NCBI RefSeq assembly: GCF_003049685.1
Contig: NZ_PYSY02000002.1
Location: 620,001-684,000 of the forward strand
Origin: Brucella pituitosa
Lineage (GTDB): Bacteria; Pseudomonadota; Alphaproteobacteria; Rhizobiales; Rhizobiaceae
Reading direction: 5' to 3'
DNA length: 64,000 nucleotides
Positions 44,543 through 52,702 of this stretch are shown here, piece by piece (positions within the stretch are counted from its first letter, which is position 1; every line of letters starts with the position of its first letter). A program made the position numbers and the translations under genes. The notes under the pieces were generated by a model. It saw nothing but the letters and a program-made list of their open reading frames with translations, had not been told where the DNA came from and did not search any database.

Positions 44543-44778
44543 CAAAATCAGTCAATCCGAAATTGAAGCCTATTCCGAAAAGTATCCAAGGGGGTTTGGA
44601 CAAAGGCCACCAGCATCAAAAATAGCCTCAAACTGAAGAGGATACCTGGCTGCAACAAGGGCGAATGGAACAAAACGCAATCAACGCCGCTATCGAAGAG
44701 CTTTGGCAAATTTGAGAATTTTCTTACGACATGATCCAGTGCTAGCCAATCGAGGCTAATGCAAACTATATTTATCCT

Positions 44779-45240
44779 ATGGATAATCTCGTATCACGAC
44801 AGTATAGGTCAGGCGACTTTTCTGCCTGTATGGCGATTTTCGATAGCAATGTGCCAACCTTTTTTGCCCTGCAAGAACGCAAGGATTTTTGCGAGTATTT
44901 GCAAAGCATCAACACCGCAGGCATGCCTTTTCTGGTATTTTTGCACAAAGGCTCAATCGTTGCTTGCGGAGGGCTTACAATCGAACCAGACAAGCGGCAA
45001 GCGTCTCTATCGTGGGGAATGGTCGGCAAGGCATTTCACAGACAGGGGTTGGGTACCCATTTGGTGGAAGCGAGGCTGACTTTGGCACGTTCTATACCAG
45101 AAATCGATGAATTGGTGTTGGCGACCAGCCAGCATACCCACGGTTTCTATGAGAGATTCGGCTTCGTAATTTCTAAAATTACACCTGATGGTTTCGGTTC
45201 TGGATTGGACCGCTGGGATATGACCCTGCGTTTCGAATAG
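44779..45240 (+). CDS. GNAT-family N-acetyltransferase
   Basis: A 153-residue GNAT protein. Motif A is HRQGLGTHLVEARL (about 87-100), preceded by the strand RQASLSWGMV and followed by the motif B segment HGFYERFGFVI. Stand-alone gene with weak ribosome site. Substrate unknown. The 278 bases upstream hold only the GntR promoter/operator region, no gene. Confidence 0.88.
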   Translation: MDNLVSRQYRSGDFSACMAIFDSNVPTFFALQERKDFCEYLQSINTAGMPFLVFLHKGSIVACGGLTIEPDKRQASLSWGMVGKAFHRQGLGTHLVEARLTLARSIPEIDELVLATSQHTHGFYERFGFVISKITPDGFGSGLDRWDMTLRFE

Positions 45241-45313
45241 AGCCCGCTTGTAAAATCGGATTTTCAAAACCGAGATATTTAAACATCAATACCCAACCGG
45301 ATGTGAGCCGCAT

Positions 45314-45343
45314 AAAAACGCCGCGACAAGCGCGGCGTTTTTT
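45314..45343. terminator. Bidirectional rho-independent terminator
   Basis: Stem ACGCCGCG (45318-45325) / CGCGGCGT (45331-45338) flanked by A-run and T-run (six T at 45338-45343). Serves the GNAT gene on the plus strand and the phosphoribosyltransferase gene on the minus strand. Confidence 0.85.
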
Positions 45344-45357
45344 CTGCATATTTCGAT

Positions 45358-45996
45358 TTACAGGAAGCTCTCTGGAATTGGCTTCCACTCGCCATCTTGA
45401 TTATCGAACTGCGGAATATGCGCGAGACTTTGAAGCAGCTTCACATCATCGCCAAGCACTTCCTGCCAATCCCTGGCTTCAGTGAGGATAACGCCAACAC
45501 CGACAACTTCGCCGCCTGCCTTACGCACCAACTCAACCGAACCCTTGAGGCTCGAACCGGACGCAACCACATCATCCACCACAACTACGCGCTTGCCTTC
45601 AAGCAGCGGAATTGCCTGACGGTCGAGAAGCAGACGCTGCTCACCCTTCGACGTGATGGACGAGATTGTCTGCACCAACGCATCGCCAAGATGAATCTTT
45701 GGTGACTTTTGCAAGATCACATAATCATCAAGACCAAGAGCACGTGACACTTCAATCGCTACCGGAATACCAAGTGTTGCAGCGCCGACGATCACATCTG
45801 GCTTCAGCGGTGCAAGCTTTTCGGCCAATGCCTTGCCCACATGCTCACCAAAACGCACACCGAGATCAATGACCATCATCAGCGAAATAGCGCAGTTCGG
45901 ATTGATCGGCACGATCGGCAGATCAACCTTGCTGCCCGCCACATCGACGGTCCAGACCTGACCGTTTCCAGAGAGTTTCGCGCTGTGTTCAGTCAT
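45358..45996 (-). CDS. Phosphoribosyltransferase-family protein
   Basis: A 212-residue type I phosphoribosyltransferase. The PRPP-binding motif is VVVVDDVVASGSSLKGSVEL (about 138-157); a pyrophosphate-contact loop and GAATLGIPVAIEVSRALGLD are as in adenine/orotate phosphoribosyltransferases. Start ATG at 45996 with AAGGA 9 bases upstream. Last gene after an ECF-type importer (the T subunit ends 96 bases earlier, with a palindromic repeat between), which suggests salvage of an imported nucleobase-like compound. It is not clearly APRT, HPRT or PyrE. Confidence 0.85.
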   Translation of the reverse strand: MTEHSAKLSGNGQVWTVDVAGSKVDLPIVPINPNCAISLMMVIDLGVRFGEHVGKALAEKLAPLKPDVIVGAATLGIPVAIEVSRALGLDDYVILQKSPKIHLGDALVQTISSITSKGEQRLLLDRQAIPLLEGKRVVVVDDVVASGSSLKGSVELVRKAGGEVVGVGVILTEARDWQEVLGDDVKLLQSLAHIPQFDNQDGEWKPIPESFL

Positions 45997-46019
45997 CGTT
46001 TTGCATCCTTGAGATTGAA

Positions 46020-46064
46020 GCATTTCCAGCAAAAGTGTGAAACGGTTTTGCGCCCGGAAATGCG
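46020..46064. repeat. Palindromic intergenic repeat, copy E
   Basis: Sequence layout gcatttccag-caaaagtgtg-aaacggtttt-gcgcccggaa-atgcg, between the ECF T-subunit gene and the phosphoribosyltransferase gene. It matches copy C nearly throughout. Confidence 0.75.
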
Positions 46065-46092
46065 TGAAAACAAACAGTCAGAGCGGTTCCAA

Positions 46093-46770
46093 CTATTCAT
46101 CTTTTGTGGGCACCGCTCTGAGTCTCGATTCGACCAGCAGGCCGACATTACGCCATGTGGTACGCTTGCGCTTGGTGTCAAAGCCATAAATAGCAAGAGA
46201 CAGCGAAATAGCGTGGGCCATACGGATCGCCTGCACCAGAAGCGGCACTCCGCGCGCCAGTGCAAAACGCAGACGCATGGGGAACGAAACGTCGTCAATT
46301 TCCATACCGCGTGCGCGCTGCGCATCAGCGATGCGCTCGAAATCCTCACGCAACATCGGAATGATACCGAACGTCAGTGACAAGACAAGCGTCACCATTG
46401 GCGGCAGACGTGCAGCGCTGGCCGCAGCCAGAATGGAGCCGGGTGTGCTGGTTTCCATAACGAAATAGAAGGCTGCGGTGGTCGTTACCAGACGCGCCGC
46501 CATGCCTGCTGCAATAGGCAAAGTATCAACGAATGCCATGCCTTGCAGCACGAGATTGAGAATCCAGCTTGCCATGACGAGCAATGTCAGAAGCACTGCA
46601 CCTTTGAGATAGCCGCGAAGGCCCGGCACCTTGACCAACACCAGAAAACCGACCGTGACCAGCGCAAGCGGTAAACCATATTTCCAGCCCGGCACCAGCC
46701 AGGCTGCAAGCATGACCAGAAATGCTGCTGCAAGTTTTACGAAGAAGTTGAGGTCATAGAAGATTTTCAT
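46093..46770 (-). CDS. ECF importer transmembrane subunit T (EcfT/CbiQ family)
   Basis: A 225-residue membrane protein of the energy-coupling-factor type. Hydrophobic helices in the first 120 residues, then the EcfT cytoplasmic region with the two coupling motifs: ADAQRARGMEID (A-R-G) and IRMAHAISLSLAIYGFDTKR (A-x-x-x-R-G degenerate). The start overlaps the stop of the double ATPase gene by four bases (ATGA). Confidence 0.9.
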   Translation of the reverse strand: MKIFYDLNFFVKLAAAFLVMLAAWLVPGWKYGLPLALVTVGFLVLVKVPGLRGYLKGAVLLTLLVMASWILNLVLQGMAFVDTLPIAAGMAARLVTTTAAFYFVMETSTPGSILAAASAARLPPMVTLVLSLTFGIIPMLREDFERIADAQRARGMEIDDVSFPMRLRFALARGVPLLVQAIRMAHAISLSLAIYGFDTKRKRTTWRNVGLLVESRLRAVPTKDE

Positions 46771-48293
46771 GCCGCTTCTCCGGTCTCGACAACACGCGGC
46801 TTCGGCCAGCCAAGTGCACTGTATGCCTCTGAACTCCATGATGCATCCACATCGCCGTCAAAGGTGACATGGCCACGATCCAGGATCATGACGCGAGATG
46901 AAACATCATCCACGAGTTCCAGATCGTGAGAGATCAACATCACAGCACGGTTTTCAGCGAGCGCTGTTTCCAGGAACAGCTCCAGCATGCGCCGACCGTT
47001 TAAATCACGCGCCAGAAGCGGCTCGTCGAGAATTGCAACTGAAGCACCGGCTGCCTCTGCACAAGCAAGCCCAAGCAAAGCCTGCTGACGCGACGAGAGA
47101 GCAAACGGGTTGGTTTCCTCGTGTCCACCAAGGCCATATTTTTGCAAACAAGCGGTCGCACGTGCCGTAACCACATCGTCTTTTGGTGCGCGCGTGGCAG
47201 CGGTAATCGCAAACACCACTTCTTCCAGCACTGTCATATTGAACAGGATACGGCGCATATTCTGTGGCAGATAGGCGATGGAACGTGCGCGCTTTGCAGC
47301 CGTCCATTTGTCGGCATTCTCGCCGCCAATGGTAATGGTGCCAGCCGCAATTTTCTGAAGCCCCAGAATAGACTGAAACAGCGTGGTTTTGCCCGCACCG
47401 TTTTTGCCGATCAGTGCAACAACTTCACCAGCACGAATTTCAAAATTCACGTTTTCCAGAACCGGTTGACCATCACGGCGCTGAAGCTGGGTCTTGATCC
47501 CGGAAACAGAAACAAGCACTTTGCCATTTTCTTTGGCGCCTGCAAGACGCTTGCGAACGCCAATGGGCGGAAGAATGCCTGCATCTTCCCAAGCCGCAGC
47601 ATCATTGATGATTTCGGAAAGCGACACCAGAGGCGCCAACTTTCCATCTTTCAACAAACCGACATTCGTCACCACAGCCTGCAAAGACGCCGGGTCTTGT
47701 TCTGCGATCAGCAGAGCTGGGATTTCCGCGCCGAGCTTCTTCAAAACGCGTACAAGACGCTGCCGTGCAGCTGGATCGAGACCCGTGGTCGGCTCATCGA
47801 GAATAAGCAGCTTCGGCTCTGCTGCCAGTGCCGCAGCCATCGCAACCATCCGGCGCTCGCCGCCCGACAGCGTCAGCACGCGACGACCACGCAAAGCGTT
47901 AAGTTCCAGCTCATTCAGGAGATCGTCGATCCGTGCACGGATGACGTCTCTGGCGAGGCCCCGATTTTCCAGCGGAAATGCGACGAGGTCTTCAACGCTC
48001 AGATCCCATAGCTGGTCTTCGACATTCTGCGACACCACCCCGACCATGCTGAAGAGTTCGTCCTTCGGCATGGAGGAAAGTGGCTTACCATTAAGCGATA
48101 TTTCGCCAGCGAAAACCTGAGGCGTGATCAGACGCGGCACAATGCCGGACGCAGCGTTGAGCAGCGTGGTTTTACCACTACCGCCCGCGCCGCAAATAAG
48201 AAGGCGTTCGCCATCACGAATATTCAGGCTGGCTTCGGCGATGCCCAAAACGGAATCGCCAAAGCCTACTTTTACATTCTGTAGTTGGAGCAC
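46767..48293 (-). CDS. ECF importer double ATPase (EcfA1-EcfA2 fusion)
   Basis: A 508-residue fusion of two ATPase domains. Domain 1 (about 1-230): Walker A CGAGGSGKTTLL, signature LSGGERRMVAMA, Walker B LLILDEPTTGLDP. Domain 2 (about 265-500): Walker A IGKNGAGKTTLF, degenerate signature ALSSRQQALLGLA, Walker B VAILDEPLLARDL. It starts at a GTG. An asymmetric pair of this kind is usual in ECF transporters of the YkoD type. It lies between the S and T subunit genes. Confidence 0.92.
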   Translation of the reverse strand: MLQLQNVKVGFGDSVLGIAEASLNIRDGERLLICGAGGSGKTTLLNAASGIVPRLITPQVFAGEISLNGKPLSSMPKDELFSMVGVVSQNVEDQLWDLSVEDLVAFPLENRGLARDVIRARIDDLLNELELNALRGRRVLTLSGGERRMVAMAAALAAEPKLLILDEPTTGLDPAARQRLVRVLKKLGAEIPALLIAEQDPASLQAVVTNVGLLKDGKLAPLVSLSEIINDAAAWEDAGILPPIGVRKRLAGAKENGKVLVSVSGIKTQLQRRDGQPVLENVNFEIRAGEVVALIGKNGAGKTTLFQSILGLQKIAAGTITIGGENADKWTAAKRARSIAYLPQNMRRILFNMTVLEEVVFAITAATRAPKDDVVTARATACLQKYGLGGHEETNPFALSSRQQALLGLACAEAAGASVAILDEPLLARDLNGRRMLELFLETALAENRAVMLISHDLELVDDVSSRVMILDRGHVTFDGDVDASWSSEAYSALGWPKPRVVETGEAA

Positions 48294-48309
48294 TTTTTTA
48301 GGCTCGCAA

Positions 48310-48882
48310 TCAGAAACGGGTAAAGCCGGACGGATGAGCGCCCTTGAGGATCTTCAGAGCTGGAACGACCAGCAGTGGCGTACCAATGAGCATTGGTACA
48401 ATATCAGAGAGGCCGAGATACATAACCGCCCACCAATATGGGAAAATGCCGAGATAGGCCAGGCTGGCCGAAACAGCAGCCACCATCAAAAGACCAACAA
48501 CAAGGCAGGTTGCCGCAATTTTAATCAGCGTTGCGCGATTGAATGTGGTGGTCTTTGGATCAAACAGCATGCCCGGGATCAAGCCAGTCAGACCGACCAT
48601 GATGCCATCGATGATAAGCGAATGCGCAGGAATGAATGTTCCAGCAAGCAACGACCAGATAACGGTGCCGAGATAACCGCAGATAAAACCGCTTTTACGG
48701 CCAAGAAGAATGCCGACGAGCGGCGGAAGGAAAGCGAAGATACGCCACTGGATAACACCAGGCACGAGCTGGATAGGGTTCGCATAGGCCCAGAGAACGC
48801 CTGTTGCAGCAGCAGCAACGATTGAAAGAACGATTGGAAACAAAGTGTTTCCATCATTGTGAGTGATGGTGGTGTTGGACAT
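48310..48882 (-). CDS. ECF importer substrate-binding membrane subunit S
   Basis: A 190-residue membrane protein with about five or six hydrophobic helices. The segment IQWRIFAFLPPLVGILLGRK then SGFICGYLGTVIWSLLAGTF has the ECF S-component pattern. Ligand cannot be told; it is not clearly BioY, ThiT, RibU or YkoE. Start ATG at 48882 with GGGA 8 bases upstream. The following ATPase, T subunit and phosphoribosyltransferase genes argue for a nucleobase-like substrate. The 229-base leader upstream shows no recognisable TPP riboswitch (no CUGAGA element). Confidence 0.85.
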   Translation of the reverse strand: MSNTTITHNDGNTLFPIVLSIVAAAATGVLWAYANPIQLVPGVIQWRIFAFLPPLVGILLGRKSGFICGYLGTVIWSLLAGTFIPAHSLIIDGIMVGLTGLIPGMLFDPKTTTFNRATLIKIAATCLVVGLLMVAAVSASLAYLGIFPYWWAVMYLGLSDIVPMLIGTPLLVVPALKILKGAHPSGFTRF

Positions 48883-49111
48883 TATCATAATCCCGTAAAG
48901 CGCCTCCCGCTTGCAATAAGCAAGAACCATGCCGTTTGGCTGTCGCAGCGAGCGAAAGGAACTTTAAGATGGTAAAAGTGGGGGCTATCCTGTCGGCATA
49001 TCTGTAGCGCTATGAACAGGCAAAAACACTGCGCTTGCAGTAGAGTCAAGCAGTCTCGCGGTGTTTGACGCAATGAGTCACATTAAATCGGCCTGTTAAA
49101 GCAATATTCGA

Positions 49112-49963
49112 TCATTCCCCCACAATTTCGGAAAGCATTTCGACCAATTGCCGTATCTGGTCGGGGCCATTCTCCATATGTCGGATGACGATTTCCATAG
49201 GATCAACAGCAGGCAAACCCGCTGCAGCAGGCACAATGCGGTGCACAGGCTGCGCGACACGTGTAGGGAGAAGGCTGACGCCCAATCCTTCTGCAACTGC
49301 ACTTTGAACACTTGCGAGACTGGAACTGGTAAAAACGACATGCCACGGCCGTCCGATGCGGTCGAGCGCTTCCATCATATCACTGCGGTAAAGGCCATTT
49401 GGCGGGAACACGACCAGCGGCAAAGGATCAATATCCGAAACCGGATAGTCCGCACTTTCCAGCCATGACAGTGGTTCAGGCCAGTGCATCGTCCCCACAG
49501 TCTCTCCACGTTTCTGCTTGATCATGACAAGATCAAACTCGCCCGTTTCAAAGCCCTTCTGTAGCTCGCGACTTAACCCACTGGTCACTTCCAGCTTCAT
49601 GTTGGGATGTGTACGCAGGAAAGCTGCGAGCGCCGGCGTCACGAGCCTTGCCGCAAAATCCTCAGCCAATCCAAGTCGGAAAACGGCGGTAAGCGCGTTA
49701 CCGGTCATGGCTGCAGCCGCCTCATCATGCAAATGCAGCATGCGTCGTGCATAGCCGAGCAGCTTTTCGCCAGCGTCTGTTGGGCGGATATCATGGCGTG
49801 CACGCTCCAGAAGAGATTGCTCCGCTGCTTCTTCAAGGCGGAGGATTTTCTGGCTTACAGTCGATTGCGTGGAATGCAACTGTTGTGCGGCGACCGTGAA
49901 GCTCCGGCTATCAACAACAGCCACAAAAGCACGCAGGAGATCGAGACTGAATACGTTATTCAT
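49112..49963 (-). CDS. LysR-family transcriptional regulator
   Basis: A 283-residue LysR protein: LDLLRAFVAVVDSRSFTVAA then QQLHSTQSTVSQKILRLEEA and RHDIRPTDAGEKLLGYARRM. The effector domain has SSSLASVQSAVAEGLGVSLL near the C-terminus. It lies upstream of, and in the same direction as, the ECF importer (229-base gap), so it may regulate it, but it may also be a separate unit. Confidence 0.9.
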   Translation of the reverse strand: MNNVFSLDLLRAFVAVVDSRSFTVAAQQLHSTQSTVSQKILRLEEAAEQSLLERARHDIRPTDAGEKLLGYARRMLHLHDEAAAAMTGNALTAVFRLGLAEDFAARLVTPALAAFLRTHPNMKLEVTSGLSRELQKGFETGEFDLVMIKQKRGETVGTMHWPEPLSWLESADYPVSDIDPLPLVVFPPNGLYRSDMMEALDRIGRPWHVVFTSSSLASVQSAVAEGLGVSLLPTRVAQPVHRIVPAAAGLPAVDPMEIVIRHMENGPDQIRQLVEMLSEIVGE

Positions 49964-50038
49964 AATCTGAATGAATACCAGTTGAACATTTAATTTCTAA
50001 ATATGACTTATAGCTAGTATTTAATCAATAAATTAGGA

Positions 50039-50083
50039 GCATGTCTCCCAAAAGTGAGAACCGGTTTTGGGATAAAGACATGC
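50039..50083. repeat. Palindromic intergenic repeat, copy F
   Basis: Outer arms GCATGTCTC / GACATGC with inner CCAAAA and TTTTGG around the core gtgagaaccgg. It lies between the LysR and ankyrin-repeat genes. A partial relative (ttttgggagacatgc) occurs at about 57523-57537. Confidence 0.7.
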
Positions 50084-50152
50084 ATAAAAACAAAGAACTA
50101 AAGCGTACTGGGTGAATACGATAAAACGCTAAACGCTTTAGGAGCACCGCCG

Positions 50153-50842
50153 ATGCGTCAAACGATACTTAGCTTGAGTGCCTTGGCATTGATTGCAGGG
50201 ACGATAGTCGTGACCGAACCAACTCTGCCGAGCCACCACGCCGCAGCACGCGCGCAAAGCTCGCTCATTGACGCCGCCACAGCGGGCAATCTTCCCGCTG
50301 TAAACGATGCCATTAAAGCAGGTGTTGATCTGGACGCGCGTGGCAACCGGGGCGAAACCGCCTTGCTGGCTGCCACCCATGCCAATCATGTCGATGTCGC
50401 TCGCTCGCTTATTGAAGCGGGCGCGGACGTCAACGCCAAAGATGCGATCAAGGATAGCCCTTATCTTTATGCGGGCGCACGCGGTCATCTCGAAATCCTG
50501 AAACTCACGCTCTCTCACGGGGCTGACCTCAAAAGCACCAATCGCTATGGCGGCACAGCACTGATCCCGGCGTCAGAACGTGGTCATGTGGAAACCGTAC
50601 GGACGCTGATTGAAGCAGGCGTGAAGGTCGATCACGTCAATAATCTCGGTTGGACCGCTCTTCTCGAAGCCATCATCCTGGGTGATGGTGGGCAGCGTCA
50701 TGTCGATATCGTGAAATTACTGATTGATGCAGGAGCAGATATAAATCTTGCCGATAATGATGGCGTTTCGCCATTGCAGCATGCACGTCAGCGCGGCTTT
50801 GCGCCCATGGTGGCGATGCTGGAAAAGGCTGGCGCGAAATGA
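50153..50842 (+). CDS. Exported ankyrin-repeat protein
   Basis: A 229-residue protein: signal peptide MRQTILSLSALALIAGTIVV with likely cleavage near residue 35 (AAARAQ), then about six ankyrin repeats, for example LIDAATAGNLPAVNDAIKAG, GETALLAATHANHVDVARSL then IEAGADVNAKD, and HVDIVKLLIDAGADINLADN. Located in the periplasm. TAGGAG ribosome site. Overlaps the following deaminase gene (ATGA). A binding partner cannot be identified; such small ankyrin proteins sometimes act with periplasmic enzymes. Confidence 0.9.
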   Translation: MRQTILSLSALALIAGTIVVTEPTLPSHHAAARAQSSLIDAATAGNLPAVNDAIKAGVDLDARGNRGETALLAATHANHVDVARSLIEAGADVNAKDAIKDSPYLYAGARGHLEILKLTLSHGADLKSTNRYGGTALIPASERGHVETVRTLIEAGVKVDHVNNLGWTALLEAIILGDGGQRHVDIVKLLIDAGADINLADNDGVSPLQHARQRGFAPMVAMLEKAGAK

Positions 50843-51309
50843 GTATGAACAGCGCATTTCTTGATCAGGCAATTGCGCTTGCGTTTGAAAATGTCGAGCA
50901 AGGCGGACGCCCATTCGGTGCAGTCGTCGTAAAAGACGAAAAGGTCATCGCCACGGGCGTCAACCGCATGCAGGCAGATTGCGATCCAACTGCCCATGCC
51001 GAATTACTGGCATTGCGCGCAGCAGGCAAAATATTGCAGTCCCCGCGTCTCGACGGTTGCAGTGTTTATGCAAGCGGCCAGCCCTGCCCCATGTGTTTTG
51101 CTGCCATGCGCATGTCAGGTGTTACCGAAATCGTGTTCGCCTACTCAAACGATCAGGCTGCCCCCTACAATCTCTCGACGGCAAAAATTGCCGAAGAGCT
51201 TTCCAGGCCTATAAGCGAGCAAACGGGCATCAAGGTTGAGCATTGCTCCCCTGACGATGGCGAACGGCTCTATCGCACATGGCAGAAAAAAGAACAGTCA
51301 AAGCGCTAG
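50839..51309 (+). CDS. Cytidine/deoxycytidylate-type nucleoside deaminase
   Basis: A 156-residue zinc deaminase of the CDA superfamily. Active-site motifs HAELLALRAAG (about 52-62) and PCPMCFAAM (about 83-91), the PCxxC pattern seen in guanine deaminases and TadA. Length and the C-terminal region are closer to guanine/cytosine-type free deaminases than to tRNA adenosine deaminase. Start overlaps the ankyrin gene stop by four bases, so they are co-translated. Confidence 0.9.
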   Translation: MSMNSAFLDQAIALAFENVEQGGRPFGAVVVKDEKVIATGVNRMQADCDPTAHAELLALRAAGKILQSPRLDGCSVYASGQPCPMCFAAMRMSGVTEIVFAYSNDQAAPYNLSTAKIAEELSRPISEQTGIKVEHCSPDDGERLYRTWQKKEQSKR

Positions 51310-51314
51310 ATAAA

Positions 51315-52541
51315 ATGCATCCCACCACAACCGCGCCAGCTGGCAAACAGGCCAGTTCAGTCGCTCTTATAATACTCGTCGTCTTGATCGGCCTTAATCT
51401 CCGGCCTTTCCTCACGGCACCGGGGCCCGTTCTCACGGATATCGCGAACGATACCGGAATGGGCTTTGGCGCGCTGTCATTGCTCACGTTTTTACCAATG
51501 TTATTGATGGGGCTTGGTGCCTTTGTCGCGCCACGCATTCAATCATTGATCGGCACGCGCCGAAGCATGTTCGCAGCACTCGTGATACTCGCCGCCGGTT
51601 CGGTCTTGCGCGGTTTCGTACCCAACGGTTTCTCATTGGTGCTTACCGCCGTCCTCTGCGGTGCAGGCGTTGCTATGATTCAAGCAATCATGCCCGGGCT
51701 CATCAAAGCGAAATTTCCTGCAAGTATTGCAGCCGTTACAGGCCTTTATTCAGCAATGATTATGGGCGGCGGGGCGCTTGGTGCCCGTTTGACACCTTGG
51801 CTGGCAGGTTCGGAACACAATTGGCGCCTTGCGCTCGCAGTTCTCGCAATTCCTGCAGTCGTGGCTTTGTTCGCAGCAATACCAATCCTGAGTGAAACGG
51901 CCTCATCCGGTTCGAAATCGGGTATAACGATCAAACTTCTTCGACGCCCACGTACATGGGTTTTGATGGCGGCCTTCGGACTGGTGAATGCAGGTTACTC
52001 ATCAATGGTAGCCTGGCTTGCACCTTATTATCAGTCGCTCGGTGTCGAAGCTTCCGCGACGGGCAATCTGGTGGCGATCATGGCAATTGCTCAGGCGCTC
52101 TCGGCCTTCGGCCTTCCACTTCTTGCACGACGCAGTATCGACCGTCGGCCCTGGCTTTTTCTGACATTGGCTATGCAGGGCTTAGGATTTGCAGGCCTCG
52201 CCTTCGCCCCGCAGCTTTCTCCACCGTTCTGGTCTGCTATCTGTGGAGCTGGTCTTGGCGGCAGTTTTGCACTCGCGATGATAACGTCGCTCGACCACCT
52301 TCCAAAACCGGAAGAAGCTGGCGCACTGGCGGCCATGATGCAAGGCGGCGGCTTTCTGATTGCCGCCCTCGGCCCGATTGCAACAGCTTTCCTGCACAAT
52401 CTGACTGGCAGCTTTGCTTCAGGCTGGATTATGCATCTTGTTCTGGTTGCAAGTATCTGCCCGCTTTATCTGAGCTTCAATCCGCGACACTATGCACGTG
52501 TGATGAGTTTCGTAATGGCTACTGAAAACAGCACACAATAG
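51315..52541 (+). CDS. Major facilitator transporter, CynX/NimT family
   Basis: A 408-residue 12-helix MFS transporter. The region LIGLNLRPFLTAPGPVLTDI then GALSLLTFLPMLLMGLGAFV is typical of the cyanate/CynX-NimT subfamily. Start ATG at 51315, 5 bases after the deaminase stop; an upstream start at 51279 would overlap the deaminase by 31 bases. Function as an exporter or importer of a small organic compound; substrate unknown. The neighbouring deaminase suggests, without proof, a nucleobase-related metabolite. Confidence 0.9.
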   Translation: MHPTTTAPAGKQASSVALIILVVLIGLNLRPFLTAPGPVLTDIANDTGMGFGALSLLTFLPMLLMGLGAFVAPRIQSLIGTRRSMFAALVILAAGSVLRGFVPNGFSLVLTAVLCGAGVAMIQAIMPGLIKAKFPASIAAVTGLYSAMIMGGGALGARLTPWLAGSEHNWRLALAVLAIPAVVALFAAIPILSETASSGSKSGITIKLLRRPRTWVLMAAFGLVNAGYSSMVAWLAPYYQSLGVEASATGNLVAIMAIAQALSAFGLPLLARRSIDRRPWLFLTLAMQGLGFAGLAFAPQLSPPFWSAICGAGLGGSFALAMITSLDHLPKPEEAGALAAMMQGGGFLIAALGPIATAFLHNLTGSFASGWIMHLVLVASICPLYLSFNPRHYARVMSFVMATENSTQ

Positions 52542-52702
52542 CGTTACCTGACCCATTTCATGGATCAAAGCCGGTGTTTTGCGCGAAATTTTGGAGTAGA
52601 TGCCTTGCTGACCTTACCAATCCGGATAAGGTTGGCAGAATTCTTTCGTTTATTCGCAGCGCAACGCTCTGTCGCTCGTCACCCATATAATTGGTCGATG
52701 AA

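Noticed and set aside
48883-49111. Possible riboswitch in the leader of the ECF importer
   Set aside because: I looked for the TPP (CUGAGA), purine and preQ1 patterns by eye and found none; a covariance-model search would be needed.
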